NCBI GenBank assembly: GCA_030425715.1
Contig: JAUIAA010000012.1
Span: forward strand, 1 to 16,040
From: Bacteroidia bacterium
GTDB taxonomy: Bacteria; Bacteroidota; Bacteroidia; Flavobacteriales; Flavobacteriaceae
Direction: 5' to 3'
DNA length: 16,040 bases
Part shown: piece by piece, positions 6,201-13,467 of the stretch
Layout: every line of letters begins with the position of its first letter
How positions within the stretch are numbered: position 1 is the stretch's first letter
Translations under genes and position numbers: made by a program
The notes under the pieces: generated by a model
What the model saw: the letters and a program-made list of their open reading frames with translations, nothing else
What the model was told of the DNA's origin: nothing
Database searches by the model: none

Positions 6201-6401
6201 ATAAGATTATTCCATTTCTAGAAAGTGGTACATATTGCTTCTATTATTACAATTCATTATCTTCATTAATATTTGTTAAATCAATGAACTAATATATAGA
6301 TGTTTTCTTATCAAAATATAGCCTGCGTTTGTTGTCAGAACTAAGTTCTATGCGTTGTGTTTTTCTATTGCTTATACAATCTAGGCAATATTTAGATATA
6401 A
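6201..6401. other. Intergenic gap, 201 bases
   Basis: AT-rich with stops in all frames. The only structure seen is a short inverted repeat AGAACT-A-AGTTCT at 6337-6349 without a T-tract. No terminator or promoter could be named with confidence. Confidence 0.4.
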
Positions 6402-6911
6402 TTATTGAAGTATTAACTCAGCTTGTTTTTTAAATTTTTTATATAATTTTTCTTTGATTTCTCCTTCAATATATCCATCTGTTGTGTATAACCTTACTTT
6501 TTGAATTGTATTATCTGCTATTTTTTTTATTTGACTTTCATCGACCATAAAATGTAAATAAATGCCCATAGCACTTGAGCCTATCAATCCAGTAGCTCCA
6601 TTACCAATTCCTGTGATGGCGTATTCATTGTTCTCTAACTCCATTATTTCATTATTTAAAAACTTAAACATTAATTTATCCCCTTTATCAACTGAAAACA
6701 CTTGTCCATTGTACATTAATTTATAATCAAAAGTATAAGTATTGTCAATTTTTCTAAATCTTGTATAAGAATAATCATTACTTCTTTGTAATGAAATCCA
6801 AGAGGTTTCTTTTATTGATTTTCCTGTAAAATCATCCGTTTCATTTTTAACTATTTCTTGACAATAAATAGTTGTTGTAATAAATAATAGCAGTAGTGTA
6901 ATTTTGTTCAT
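6402..6911 (-). CDS. Small secreted protein of unknown function
   Basis: A 169-residue protein with a clear signal peptide: MNKITLLLLFITTTIYCQE, cleavage expected near YCQ-E. The cysteine at 17 is not in a good lipobox, so periplasmic or secreted rather than a lipoprotein. The mature part has alternating short strands (YSYTRFRKIDNTYTFDYKL, MFKFLNNEIMELENNEY), a glycine-rich GIGNGATGLIGSSAMGIY (about 102-119) and a lysine-rich C-terminal helix. This looks like a small beta-sandwich, but I do not recognise a family. The start lies 31 bases after yebC on the same strand, so it may be read through from it. The 201 bases that follow hold no gene. Confidence 0.8.
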   Translation of the reverse strand: MNKITLLLLFITTTIYCQEIVKNETDDFTGKSIKETSWISLQRSNDYSYTRFRKIDNTYTFDYKLMYNGQVFSVDKGDKLMFKFLNNEIMELENNEYAITGIGNGATGLIGSSAMGIYLHFMVDESQIKKIADNTIQKVRLYTTDGYIEGEIKEKLYKKFKKQAELILQ

Positions 6912-6942
6912 GATTTAAATTGTTGTTTAAGATATTGCACAT

Positions 6943-7656
6943 TTATTCCATACTATGATATACGTTTTGTACATCATCATCATCTTCTAGTTTTTCCAGT
7001 AATTTTTCTACATCGGCTTGTTCTTCCTCGGTCAATTTTTTGGTAATGGTTGGAATTCTTTCAAATCCAGAAGATAAAATCTCTAAATTGTTCTCTTCTA
7101 AATATTTTTGTATTGCACCAAATTGTTCAAACGGGGCATAAATCAAGATACCATCTTCATCTTCAAAAACTTCTTCCACCTCAAAATCAATGAGTTCTAA
7201 TTCAAATTCTTCCAAATCCATATGTAATCCTTCCGCGTTTACTCTAAAATTACAGGTATGGTCAAACATAAATATTACCGATCCTGAAGTGCCAAAAGTA
7301 CCATCACACTTGTTAAAAGCGGCACGTACATTGGCAACTGTTCTGTTGTTATTGTCTGTGGCGGTTTCTACTACTACCGCAATACCATGAGGGGCATAGC
7401 CTTCAAATAATACCTCTTTATAATCTGCGGTATCTTTATCGGCAGCTTTTTTAATCGCTCTTTCAACATTGTCCTTAGGCATATTTGCTGCCTTGGCATT
7501 TTGAATAACGGCTCTTAGTCTGGCATTGGTTTCTGGGTTTGGACCTCCTTCTTTTACGGCCATTACAATATCTTTACCAATTCGCGTAAATGTTTTAGAC
7601 ATTGCGCTCCAGCGTTTCATTTTTCTTGCTTTTCTAAATTCAAATGCTCTTCCCAT
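6943..7656 (-). CDS. yebC: YebC/PmpR/TACO1-family protein
   Basis: A 237-residue member of the YebC/TACO1 family. Such proteins are annotated as transcriptional regulators (PmpR), while mitochondrial TACO1 and some bacterial members help ribosomes through difficult stretches such as polyproline. The N-terminal segment reads GRAFEFRKARKMKRWSAMSK, then FTRIGKDIVMAVKEGGPNPE and NARLRAVIQNAKAANMPKDN, all diagnostic. The middle domain contains YEGYAP-like LFEGYAPHGIAVVVETATD and NRTVANVRAAFNK. The acidic C-terminus includes LEKLEDDDDVQNVYHSME. Full length, begins MGRAF. It starts 36 bases after the acyl-CoA carboxylase gene ends, so cotranscription is plausible. Which of the two functions applies cannot be told from the sequence. 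Confidence 0.95.
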   Translation of the reverse strand: MGRAFEFRKARKMKRWSAMSKTFTRIGKDIVMAVKEGGPNPETNARLRAVIQNAKAANMPKDNVERAIKKAADKDTADYKEVLFEGYAPHGIAVVVETATDNNNRTVANVRAAFNKCDGTFGTSGSVIFMFDHTCNFRVNAEGLHMDLEEFELELIDFEVEEVFEDEDGILIYAPFEQFGAIQKYLEENNLEILSSGFERIPTITKKLTEEEQADVEKLLEKLEDDDDVQNVYHSME

Positions 7657-7692
7657 TTCTAGTTTTTGTTGATTATCTAAAATTATTTTTTG

Positions 7693-9321
7693 TTATACCT
7701 GAATTACTCCCAAGTTAAATTGTTTTTCAATTGGAGCTTGATTGGCGGCTTCAATACCCATAGAAACCCATTTTCTGGTATCTAAGGGATCTATAATCGC
7801 GTCCGTCCAGATTCTAGCCGCGGCATAGTAAGGTGAAGTTTGTTTTTTATACCGATTGCTAATCGTATCTAAAATTTCTTTTTCCTTTTCGGGAGTTATT
7901 TTTTCACCTTGTTTTTTTAATGCAGCAGTTTCGATTTGCAACAAAACTTTTGCTGCTTGTGTACCGCCCATTACAGCTAATTCTGCCGAAGGCCATGCAA
8001 AAATCAACCTAGGATCGTAAGCTTTTCCGCACATAGCGTAATTACCCGCACCGTAAGAATTACCTATAACTACTGTAAATTTTGGCACTACTGAATTACT
8101 TACTGCATTTACCATTTTAGCGCCATCTTTAATAATACCGCCGTGTTCTGATTTACTACCTACCATAAAACCTGTTACATCTTGCAAAAACACCAACGGA
8201 ATCTTTTTTTGGTTGCAGTTGGCTATAAAACGAGTGGCTTTATCAGCAGCATCAGAATAAATTACCCCTCCAAATTGCATTTCACCTTTTCCGTTTTTTA
8301 CCACTTTTCTTTGGTTGGCAACGATTCCTACTGCCCAACCATCTATTCGCGCATAGGCGCAAATTAAGGTTTTACCATAATTAGATTTGTATTCATCAAA
8401 TTCAGAATTATCAACCAAACGTTTGATAATTTCTTTCATATCGTATTGCTCGGTTCTTGATTTTGGTAAAATGCCATAAATTTCTTCTATATTTTCTTTG
8501 GGCAATTTTGCTTCACTGCGATTAAATCCTGCTTGATCTGCATCGCCAATTTTGGCAATTATTCTTTTAATTTTGTCTAGAGCATCTTTGTCATCTGCAG
8601 CTTTGTAATCACAAACTCCAGAAACTTCAGTATGTGTAGTTGCACCGCCTAGGGTTTCATTGTCAATGGTTTCTCCAATGGCAGCTTTCACCAAATAACT
8701 TCCTGCTAAAAAAATACTTCCTGTTTTATCTACTATAAGAGATTCATCACTCATAATAGGCAAATAGGCACCACCTGCAACACAACTTCCCATAACGGCT
8801 GCAATTTGGGTAATACCTTTGCTGCTCATTATGGCATTGTTTCTAAAAATTCGTCCAAAGTGCTCCTTATCGGGAAAAATTTCATCTTGCATGGGCAAAT
8901 AAACACCTGCACTATCTACCAAATATATAATTGGTAAATTATTTTCCATAGCGATTTCTTGTGCTCTAAGATTTTTTTTGCCAGTAATAGGGAACCACGC
9001 TCCGGCTTTTACGGTAGCATCATTGGCAACAACAATACATTGCTTACCAGAGATATACCCAATTTTTACCACCACACCCCCTGAAGGGCAGCCACCGTGT
9101 TCTGGATACATGTCTTCTCCTGCAAAAGCTGCAATTTCGATACATTTGGAATCTTTATCAAAAATATAATTCAATCTTTCTCTAGCAGACAATTTACCTT
9201 TTTCGTGTAGTTTGGCAATTCTATGTTCACCACCTCCTTTGTAAACTTGTCTAAGTTTTTTTTGTAATTCGCTTACTTGAAGTTTATTAAAATCTTCATT
9301 TTTATTGAAGTTGATGTCCAT
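7693..9321 (-). CDS. Acyl-CoA carboxylase carboxyltransferase (beta) subunit, methylcrotonyl/propionyl type
   Basis: A 542-residue biotin-dependent carboxyltransferase subunit, transferring CO2 from carboxybiotin to an acyl-CoA. The N-domain shows ARERLNYIFD, EHGGCPSGGVV (75-85), ANDATVKAGAWFPITGKK and the oxyanion loop GSCVAGGAYLPIMSDES (178-194). The C-domain has TGFMVGSKSEHGGI and GNSYGAGNYAMCGKAYDPR. The AGAYFP-like and GGAYLPIMSDE wording is closest to 3-methylcrotonyl-CoA carboxylase beta (leucine breakdown), but propionyl-CoA or a broad substrate cannot be excluded. No biotin carboxylase or biotin-carrier subunit is adjacent; it must be encoded elsewhere. A TTG at 9337-9339 is in frame, but the ATG at 9319-9321 (MDINFNKNED) matches the family start and is preferred. 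Confidence 0.92.
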   Translation of the reverse strand: MDINFNKNEDFNKLQVSELQKKLRQVYKGGGEHRIAKLHEKGKLSARERLNYIFDKDSKCIEIAAFAGEDMYPEHGGCPSGGVVVKIGYISGKQCIVVANDATVKAGAWFPITGKKNLRAQEIAMENNLPIIYLVDSAGVYLPMQDEIFPDKEHFGRIFRNNAIMSSKGITQIAAVMGSCVAGGAYLPIMSDESLIVDKTGSIFLAGSYLVKAAIGETIDNETLGGATTHTEVSGVCDYKAADDKDALDKIKRIIAKIGDADQAGFNRSEAKLPKENIEEIYGILPKSRTEQYDMKEIIKRLVDNSEFDEYKSNYGKTLICAYARIDGWAVGIVANQRKVVKNGKGEMQFGGVIYSDAADKATRFIANCNQKKIPLVFLQDVTGFMVGSKSEHGGIIKDGAKMVNAVSNSVVPKFTVVIGNSYGAGNYAMCGKAYDPRLIFAWPSAELAVMGGTQAAKVLLQIETAALKKQGEKITPEKEKEILDTISNRYKKQTSPYYAAARIWTDAIIDPLDTRKWVSMGIEAANQAPIEKQFNLGVIQV

Positions 9322-9378
9322 AGAATATATAATTAGCAAGGGCTAAAGTACAAAATGATAGTGAAATAGTATTATAAA

Positions 9379-9407
9379 TATACCATGTAATTAAATACCT
9401 AGGTATA
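9379..9407. promoter_or_regulatory. Palindromic operator candidate upstream of the doxX operon
   Basis: ATACCTAGGTAT (9395-9406) is a perfect 12-base palindrome. A third half-site TATACC at 9379-9384 forms a wider inverted pair with GGTATA (9402-9407). The palindrome covers the place where the -33 box of the promoter at 9424 should lie, as expected of a repressor operator. The MarR regulator encoded three genes downstream is the natural candidate ligand; this is inference. Confidence 0.5.
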
Positions 9408-9423
9408 TATTAAATAAATTTAC

Positions 9424-9431
9424 TATCTTTG
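9424..9431 (+). promoter_or_regulatory. -7 element of the doxX-FMN reductase-MarR-pirin operon
   Basis: TATCTTTG matches TAnnTTTG. The start of transcription should fall near 9437, which is after the ATG at 9434, so translation must begin at the next in-frame ATG (9455). No TTG is at -33; the palindrome 9395-9406 occupies that position, suggesting dependence on or control by a regulator. Confidence 0.6.
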
Positions 9432-9454
9432 CAATGAAATTAAAAACAAAAATT

Positions 9455-9823
9455 ATGAAAACAAACAAGATTATATATTGGGCGACTACCGGAATTTTAT
9501 GCGCATTGCTATTCATGTCGGCTGCTATGTATGTATTTAAACATGATGATATTGTGTTAGTATTTAAGGGTTTAGGTTACCCAGCTTATTTAATTTATCC
9601 GTTGGCATTTTTAAAACTTGCTGCAGTAGTTGTTTTGCTTACGCAGAAAAATAATCTAATAAAACAGTGGGCATATGCTGGGTTGTTTTTTGATTTTGTT
9701 TTGGCCTTTTTTGCACATATCATGATTGGCGATGGTGAGCATTTAGGAGCAGTTTTTGCAATGGTACTTTTAGTAGTTTCTTATATTTTTAGTCAAAAAA
9801 TTTATACAACAAATCAAATATAA
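9455..9823 (+). CDS. DoxX-like integral membrane protein
   Basis: A 122-residue protein with four hydrophobic helices (about residues 6-28, 42-60, 70-90 and 97-113), the layout of DoxX/SURF4-like small membrane proteins. Helix 1 reads IIYWATTGILCALLFMSAA; GLGYPAYLIYPLAFLKLAAV and the final HLGAVFAMVLLV are typical of the DoxX-like family. Members occur in oxidative and electrophile stress operons; the molecular role is not established. An upstream ATG at 9434 would add seven residues (MKLKTKI), but the promoter -7 box ends at 9431, so that ATG would be at or before the transcript start. I therefore place the start at 9455. First gene of a four-gene operon; the next begins 2 bases after its stop. 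Confidence 0.85.
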   Translation: MKTNKIIYWATTGILCALLFMSAAMYVFKHDDIVLVFKGLGYPAYLIYPLAFLKLAAVVVLLTQKNNLIKQWAYAGLFFDFVLAFFAHIMIGDGEHLGAVFAMVLLVVSYIFSQKIYTTNQI

Positions 9824-9825
9824 TT

Positions 9826-10356
9826 ATGAAAAAAATTATTACCCTAGGAGGGAGTAACAGTAAAAATTCTATAAGTAAAGCTTTAGCGGAGTATGTAGGA
9901 AGTCTAGTTTCGGGTGTGGAAGTGCAAAATATAGATTTAAACGATTATGAAATGCCTTTGTTTTCGGTAGATAGAGAAGCAGAAAGTGGTTTTCCAAAAA
10001 CGGCAACTGCGCTAGATAAAGAAATTGAAAAGGCAGATGGTTTTATTATTGCCTTGGCAGAACACAACGGAGCCTATTCTGCAGCATTTAAAAATATGTT
10101 TGATTGGTTGTCGAGAATTGAAGGGAATATTTGGCGCGAAAAACCCATGTTATTGCTAAGTAGTTCTCCAGGAGGAAGAGGAGGGCAATCCGTATTAGAA
10201 ATTGCACTTGCTCGATTTCCTAGGCATGCGGCAAATATTGTTGGGAGTTTACCTGTGCCGTTTTTCGACGCCAATTTTCAAAATGGGAAAATTACCAATA
10301 AGGAATTGAATGAGGAGATTTTAACTTTGGTAGACCAGTTCGAAAAAGCATTGTAA
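9826..10356 (+). CDS. NAD(P)H-dependent FMN reductase (flavodoxin-fold)
   Basis: A 176-residue flavoprotein of the NADPH-dependent FMN reductase family, which also includes azo- and quinone reductases such as ChrR/YieF. The phosphate-binding loop of FMN is GGSNSKNSIS (8-17). The family motif (usually PEYNGSYSAALKNAIDW) appears as AEHNGAYSAAFKNMFDWLS (78-96), and a second flavin-contacting loop is SSSPGGRGG (112-120). Cytoplasmic, full length. It would reduce quinones, nitro- or azo-compounds, or flavin, in two-electron steps. Start is two bases after doxX, and the MarR gene begins one base after its stop, so all are on one transcript. Substrate is not identifiable from sequence. Confidence 0.92.
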   Translation: MKKIITLGGSNSKNSISKALAEYVGSLVSGVEVQNIDLNDYEMPLFSVDREAESGFPKTATALDKEIEKADGFIIALAEHNGAYSAAFKNMFDWLSRIEGNIWREKPMLLLSSSPGGRGGQSVLEIALARFPRHAANIVGSLPVPFFDANFQNGKITNKELNEEILTLVDQFEKAL

Positions 10357-10357
10357 T

Positions 10358-10798
10358 ATGGGGAATATAGCAAAAGATATCAATTCAACTTTTCCCAGCG
10401 AGCAAGTAAAGGCCTTGATCAATATTCGCTATACCGCTAATTATTTAGAACATATTGGGCAAACTGTTTTAAAACCGTATAATATTTCTGAGCAGCAATA
10501 CAATATACTTCGTATTTTAAAAGGTGCAGGTAAAGAAATGATGGTAAATACGGTTCGAGATAGAATGGTGCAAAAATCACCTAATATTACTAGGTTAATG
10601 GATAAAATGTGTGATAAAAAAATAATTGAACGTACCAGATGTGAAAGCGATAGAAGGGTAGTTTTTGTAAAGATAACAGAAAAAGGGTTGCAGTTGCTAG
10701 AACGAATTGATATGCGTCAAATTGAAAAAAAAATCAACCCCTTAGAAGAAAAGGAATACTTACAACTAAACAGGTTGTTAGAATATAAAATGAAGTAA
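10358..10798 (+). CDS. MarR-family transcriptional regulator
   Basis: A 146-residue dimeric winged-helix regulator. The recognition helix region reads VQKSPNITRLMDKMCDKK (71-88), and the wing has RTRCESDRRVVFVKIT (92-107) with the conserved D98-R99-R100. The two cysteines are C85 in the DNA-binding domain and C95 in the wing. Quinone- and hypochlorite-sensing MarR members work through cysteines, so these are candidates, though sensing cysteines often lie nearer the N-terminus. It is third in the operon and probably represses it by binding the palindrome at 9395-9406 (inference). The spacing to its neighbours is 1 base upstream and 2 bases downstream. Confidence 0.93.
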   Translation: MGNIAKDINSTFPSEQVKALINIRYTANYLEHIGQTVLKPYNISEQQYNILRILKGAGKEMMVNTVRDRMVQKSPNITRLMDKMCDKKIIERTRCESDRRVVFVKITEKGLQLLERIDMRQIEKKINPLEEKEYLQLNRLLEYKMK

Positions 10799-10800
10799 TT

Positions 10801-11523
10801 ATGAGAGCAAAAGTGCAAAAAAGTAACCATAGAGGAACAGCAGATTACGGATGGCTACAAGCTAAATACTCGTTTAGTTTTGCGAATTATTACCATCCAG
10901 AGCACATAAATTTTGGTGCTTTAAGAGTTTTAAACGACGATATTATTGCAGGTGGAGCAGGTTTTGGAGAACATCCACATGACCATATGGAAATTATCTC
11001 TATTCCGTTAAAGGGAGCTTTGCAACACAAAGATTCTATGGGAGAAAAGTGGATTCCATTACATACAGGTGAGGTACAAGTAATGAGTGCTGGTACTGGA
11101 ATAACACATGCGGAGAAGAACTTTTCAAGTCATGAGGAACTAAATCTTTTTCAAATTTGGATTATTCCAAATACTAGAAATAACGAGCCCACCTATGGCC
11201 AGTAAAAGTTTGATGCTACCCAAAGAGTAAACAAACTGCAAACTATGGTGTCTTCTTATGACGATAGGGTAGAAGGTAGTTTGCACATCCACCAAGACGC
11301 TAGGATATCTAGAATGGACTTGTCAAAAAATAAAGATTTTGTTTATCAATTAAAATCGGAGCATCACGGATTGTATATCATGGTAATTAGTGGTGATTTA
11401 AGTGTGGCGAGTCATAATTTACAAAAAAGAGATGCAGTTGCTATCTCTCAAGTGGAACAGGTAAATATGCAGGCAAAAACAGATGCAGAGTTGTTATTTA
11501 TTGAAGTGCCTATGAAATTTTAA
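10801..11523 (+). pseudogene. Pirin-family protein interrupted by an in-frame TAA
   Basis: The reading frame covers 240 codons, the usual size of a bacterial pirin (YhhW-like, bicupin, quercetin 2,3-dioxygenase activity reported for YhhW). It is broken by TAA at 11203-11205. Before the stop (134 residues) lies the complete N-terminal cupin with all four metal ligands: H58 and H60 in EHPHDH, H103 and E105 in GTGITHAEK. After it the same frame continues KFDATQRVNKLQTMVSS and on through DEGSLHIHQDA-like sequence to EVPMKF. Pirins normally read '(Y)xQKKFD' here, so one A-to-T change of AAA (or C-to-T of CAA) explains the stop; no frameshift is needed. The rest is undecayed, so the lesion is recent, a sequence error, or yields a short N-domain protein. 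An ATG at 11245 could restart the C-domain. Last gene of the doxX operon. Confidence 0.85.
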
Positions 11524-11643
11524 GGATGCTTTTTAATTCTTTAGCGATGTGAAATATAAAATAAATTTTATGATTTGATGAGAATTGTTTAAAATTTATG
11601 AAAATCTAATTAAAAATTCTTTATAAAATACAATTTCAATCTG

Positions 11644-11651
11644 TAAGTTTG
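11644..11651 (+). promoter_or_regulatory. -7 element of the PHP-ACT gene
   Basis: TAAGTTTG fits TAnnTTTG and lies 28 bases before the ATG at 11680. No TTG is found at -33. The gap 11524-11679 is otherwise AT-rich and holds an all-AT inverted repeat ATAAAAT-AA-ATTTTAT (11556-11571), too weak to call a terminator. Confidence 0.5.
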
Positions 11652-11679
11652 TAAGCGTTTTAAAAAGAGCATTACATTC

Positions 11680-13368
11680 ATGAGAAAACTCAACGATTTT
11701 ATTTGGGAAACCCACGGTATACATGCCGGTACAGAAAGAGATCATGTGAAACACGGTATTGATAAACTAGAAGATATTGTAGATAAAGCTATTGAGGCCA
11801 AGCATCCTAGTATTACGTTTATCATACACTCTCCTAGATTAACAGGTTTTCGCTATACCGCAGAAAGAGATACCAATGTAAAGTTTATTAGAGGGAATCG
11901 CTCTTATTTAAATTACCCCAAAAGGATAGCAAATCTTCGTAAAAAATACGAAGGCCAAATCAATATTAAATATGGTGTAGAGTTAGAGTGGATGGGTGCT
12001 GATTTAGGTATGCAATGGAGTAGATCTAAAATTTTTCAAGCTGAAGATGCTGATTTTGTGATAGGTTCTGTTCATTTTGCTCCAGAAGGTTTGCCCTATG
12101 ATGGTTCTAAAGAAGAAGCATACGATTTGTTACAACTTCGAGGAAGTCTAGAGAATTATTGGGGCGGCTATTTTGATGAAGTTTTACAAATGATTGAAAG
12201 TTTTGGCGATATGATTCAAGTGGTAGGACATATAGATTTGCCAAAATTAAACGTAGAAATGCCAGAATCACTTATCCATTTTGAAACTAGTAATCACCCT
12301 TTGGCGAATAAGTTTCGTACACTTTTAGAAACTATTGCCGATAGGAATTTAGCTTTAGATGTAAATATGGCAGGTGATTTTAAAGGAGTAGGAGTTTATC
12401 CAACGCAAGAAATTTTAAAGCGAGCGAATGCATTACAAATTCAAGTATGTGTTGGTACAGATACACATCATGTAAAATATTACGGAGTTAATTTTCAAGA
12501 AAGTTTAGCATATATTCAAAAAGCAGGTTACCAGCATTATGTGAGTTACTCCAAATTAATTCCAGAGAAACGCACTATTTTTGACGACCATGAATTAAAA
12601 GTAAAATTTACCATTTTAAACAAAGGTATTGAATTGTTAAACCAAAGATTTCAACAAGAAAAGAGAAGAATAATACCTGATTTTTCGTTTGGAGGAGAAT
12701 TTACTGAGTTTTTAAATATTTATAAAAATGCTACTGGAATGGGGGCATATAATGCAATTCGTATTCGTAAAGGAGGGAAATCTATTACCGTTACCAACGA
12801 AACACCAATTCCTAAAAATCAAAAAGTGAAAGGCCTTTTTTCTAGACATATAGATAAACCAGGGGTTATATCTTCCTTATTCAATACTCTGGCTTCTGAA
12901 GGAATTAATGTGGAAACTGCAAGATTAAAATCGAAAAATGATGGTACAGCTTTTGCTTTTTTAAGTATTTCTGAAGATAATGGGAAAGTGCAGGATGCCA
13001 TTGAATTTATCAATGGAACTGATCAAGAAATATTTTTAGAATTAAATTATAAAGAAAATGCAGAGTTGCCAAATTACTATAGAGAAGGTATTTATTTACT
13101 AGAAATGGATGGAGTAGAGCTAAAACTACCGTTGTATGATAAAGTAATTTTAACCAAACATGTAAATGCACCAGGTGTTTTGTTAATTTTATTGTCGGCA
13201 TTGGCATCTAAAAACATCAATATTATAGATTTTAGACTTGGAAATAGAAACGAAGTAGGTTATTCAGCCTTGGCAATTGATGGCGATAGTAATGTAATTA
13301 ATAACTTGTTAACCAAATTAGGATCTCAGTATTTTGAGGCAAATTTAATAGAATTCCATAGCTTGTAA
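11680..13368 (+). CDS. PHP-domain phosphoesterase (histidinol-phosphatase-like) fused to two ACT domains
   Basis: 562 residues. Residues 1-300 resemble PHP-family histidinol phosphatases (HisJ/HisK): metal-binding motifs H50 (FIIHSPRL), E101 (GVELEW), H132 (GSVHF), H184 and D186 (VVGHIDLPKL), D261 and H263 (GTDTHH). The first PHP motif, normally HxH, reads HGIH (H12, H15), one residue wider. After a linker (300-380), ACT domain 1 spans about 383-455 (VKGLFSRHIDKPGVISSLFN) and ACT domain 2 about 487-556 (VILTKHVNAPGVLLILLSAL). Both have the ligand-loop 'xxPGV' of SerA-type amino-acid-binding ACT domains. So it is most likely a phosphatase under feedback by an amino acid. No his gene is nearby. 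Histidinol phosphate is one candidate substrate; phosphoserine is another, as some SerB enzymes carry ACT pairs. I cannot decide. It is monocistronic with its own promoter. Confidence 0.82.
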   Translation: MRKLNDFIWETHGIHAGTERDHVKHGIDKLEDIVDKAIEAKHPSITFIIHSPRLTGFRYTAERDTNVKFIRGNRSYLNYPKRIANLRKKYEGQINIKYGVELEWMGADLGMQWSRSKIFQAEDADFVIGSVHFAPEGLPYDGSKEEAYDLLQLRGSLENYWGGYFDEVLQMIESFGDMIQVVGHIDLPKLNVEMPESLIHFETSNHPLANKFRTLLETIADRNLALDVNMAGDFKGVGVYPTQEILKRANALQIQVCVGTDTHHVKYYGVNFQESLAYIQKAGYQHYVSYSKLIPEKRTIFDDHELKVKFTILNKGIELLNQRFQQEKRRIIPDFSFGGEFTEFLNIYKNATGMGAYNAIRIRKGGKSITVTNETPIPKNQKVKGLFSRHIDKPGVISSLFNTLASEGINVETARLKSKNDGTAFAFLSISEDNGKVQDAIEFINGTDQEIFLELNYKENAELPNYYREGIYLLEMDGVELKLPLYDKVILTKHVNAPGVLLILLSALASKNINIIDFRLGNRNEVGYSALAIDGDSNVINNLLTKLGSQYFEANLIEFHSL

Positions 13369-13467
13369 AGCTGATGAGTTTTATATAAAACACCAAAAGA
13401 AATTATTTTACTAAACTTAAGATTGATTTATTTAATGATGAAGAAAGACACAAAATGTTTTAAAAAA

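Noticed and set aside
6337..6349. Inverted repeat AGAACT-A-AGTTCT in the gap before tsaE
   Set aside because: Six-base arms, one-base centre and no T-tract on either side; not distinguishable from chance.
9337..9339. TTG as start of the acyl-CoA carboxylase gene
   Set aside because: The ATG six codons later (9319-9321) gives the family-typical MDINFNKNED start, while the extra LLIIYS adds nothing known.
11203..11205. Recoding of the pirin TAA (selenocysteine, pyrrolysine or read-through)
   Set aside because: Selenocysteine uses TGA and pyrrolysine TAG; TAA has no known inserted residue in bacteria with the standard code, and pirins need neither. A nonsense change or sequence error is simpler.
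13378..13391. 14-base palindrome GTTTTATATAAAAC after the PHP-ACT gene
   Set aside because: All-A/T core without a T-tract, too weak for a terminator, and such palindromes are expected by chance at this base composition.
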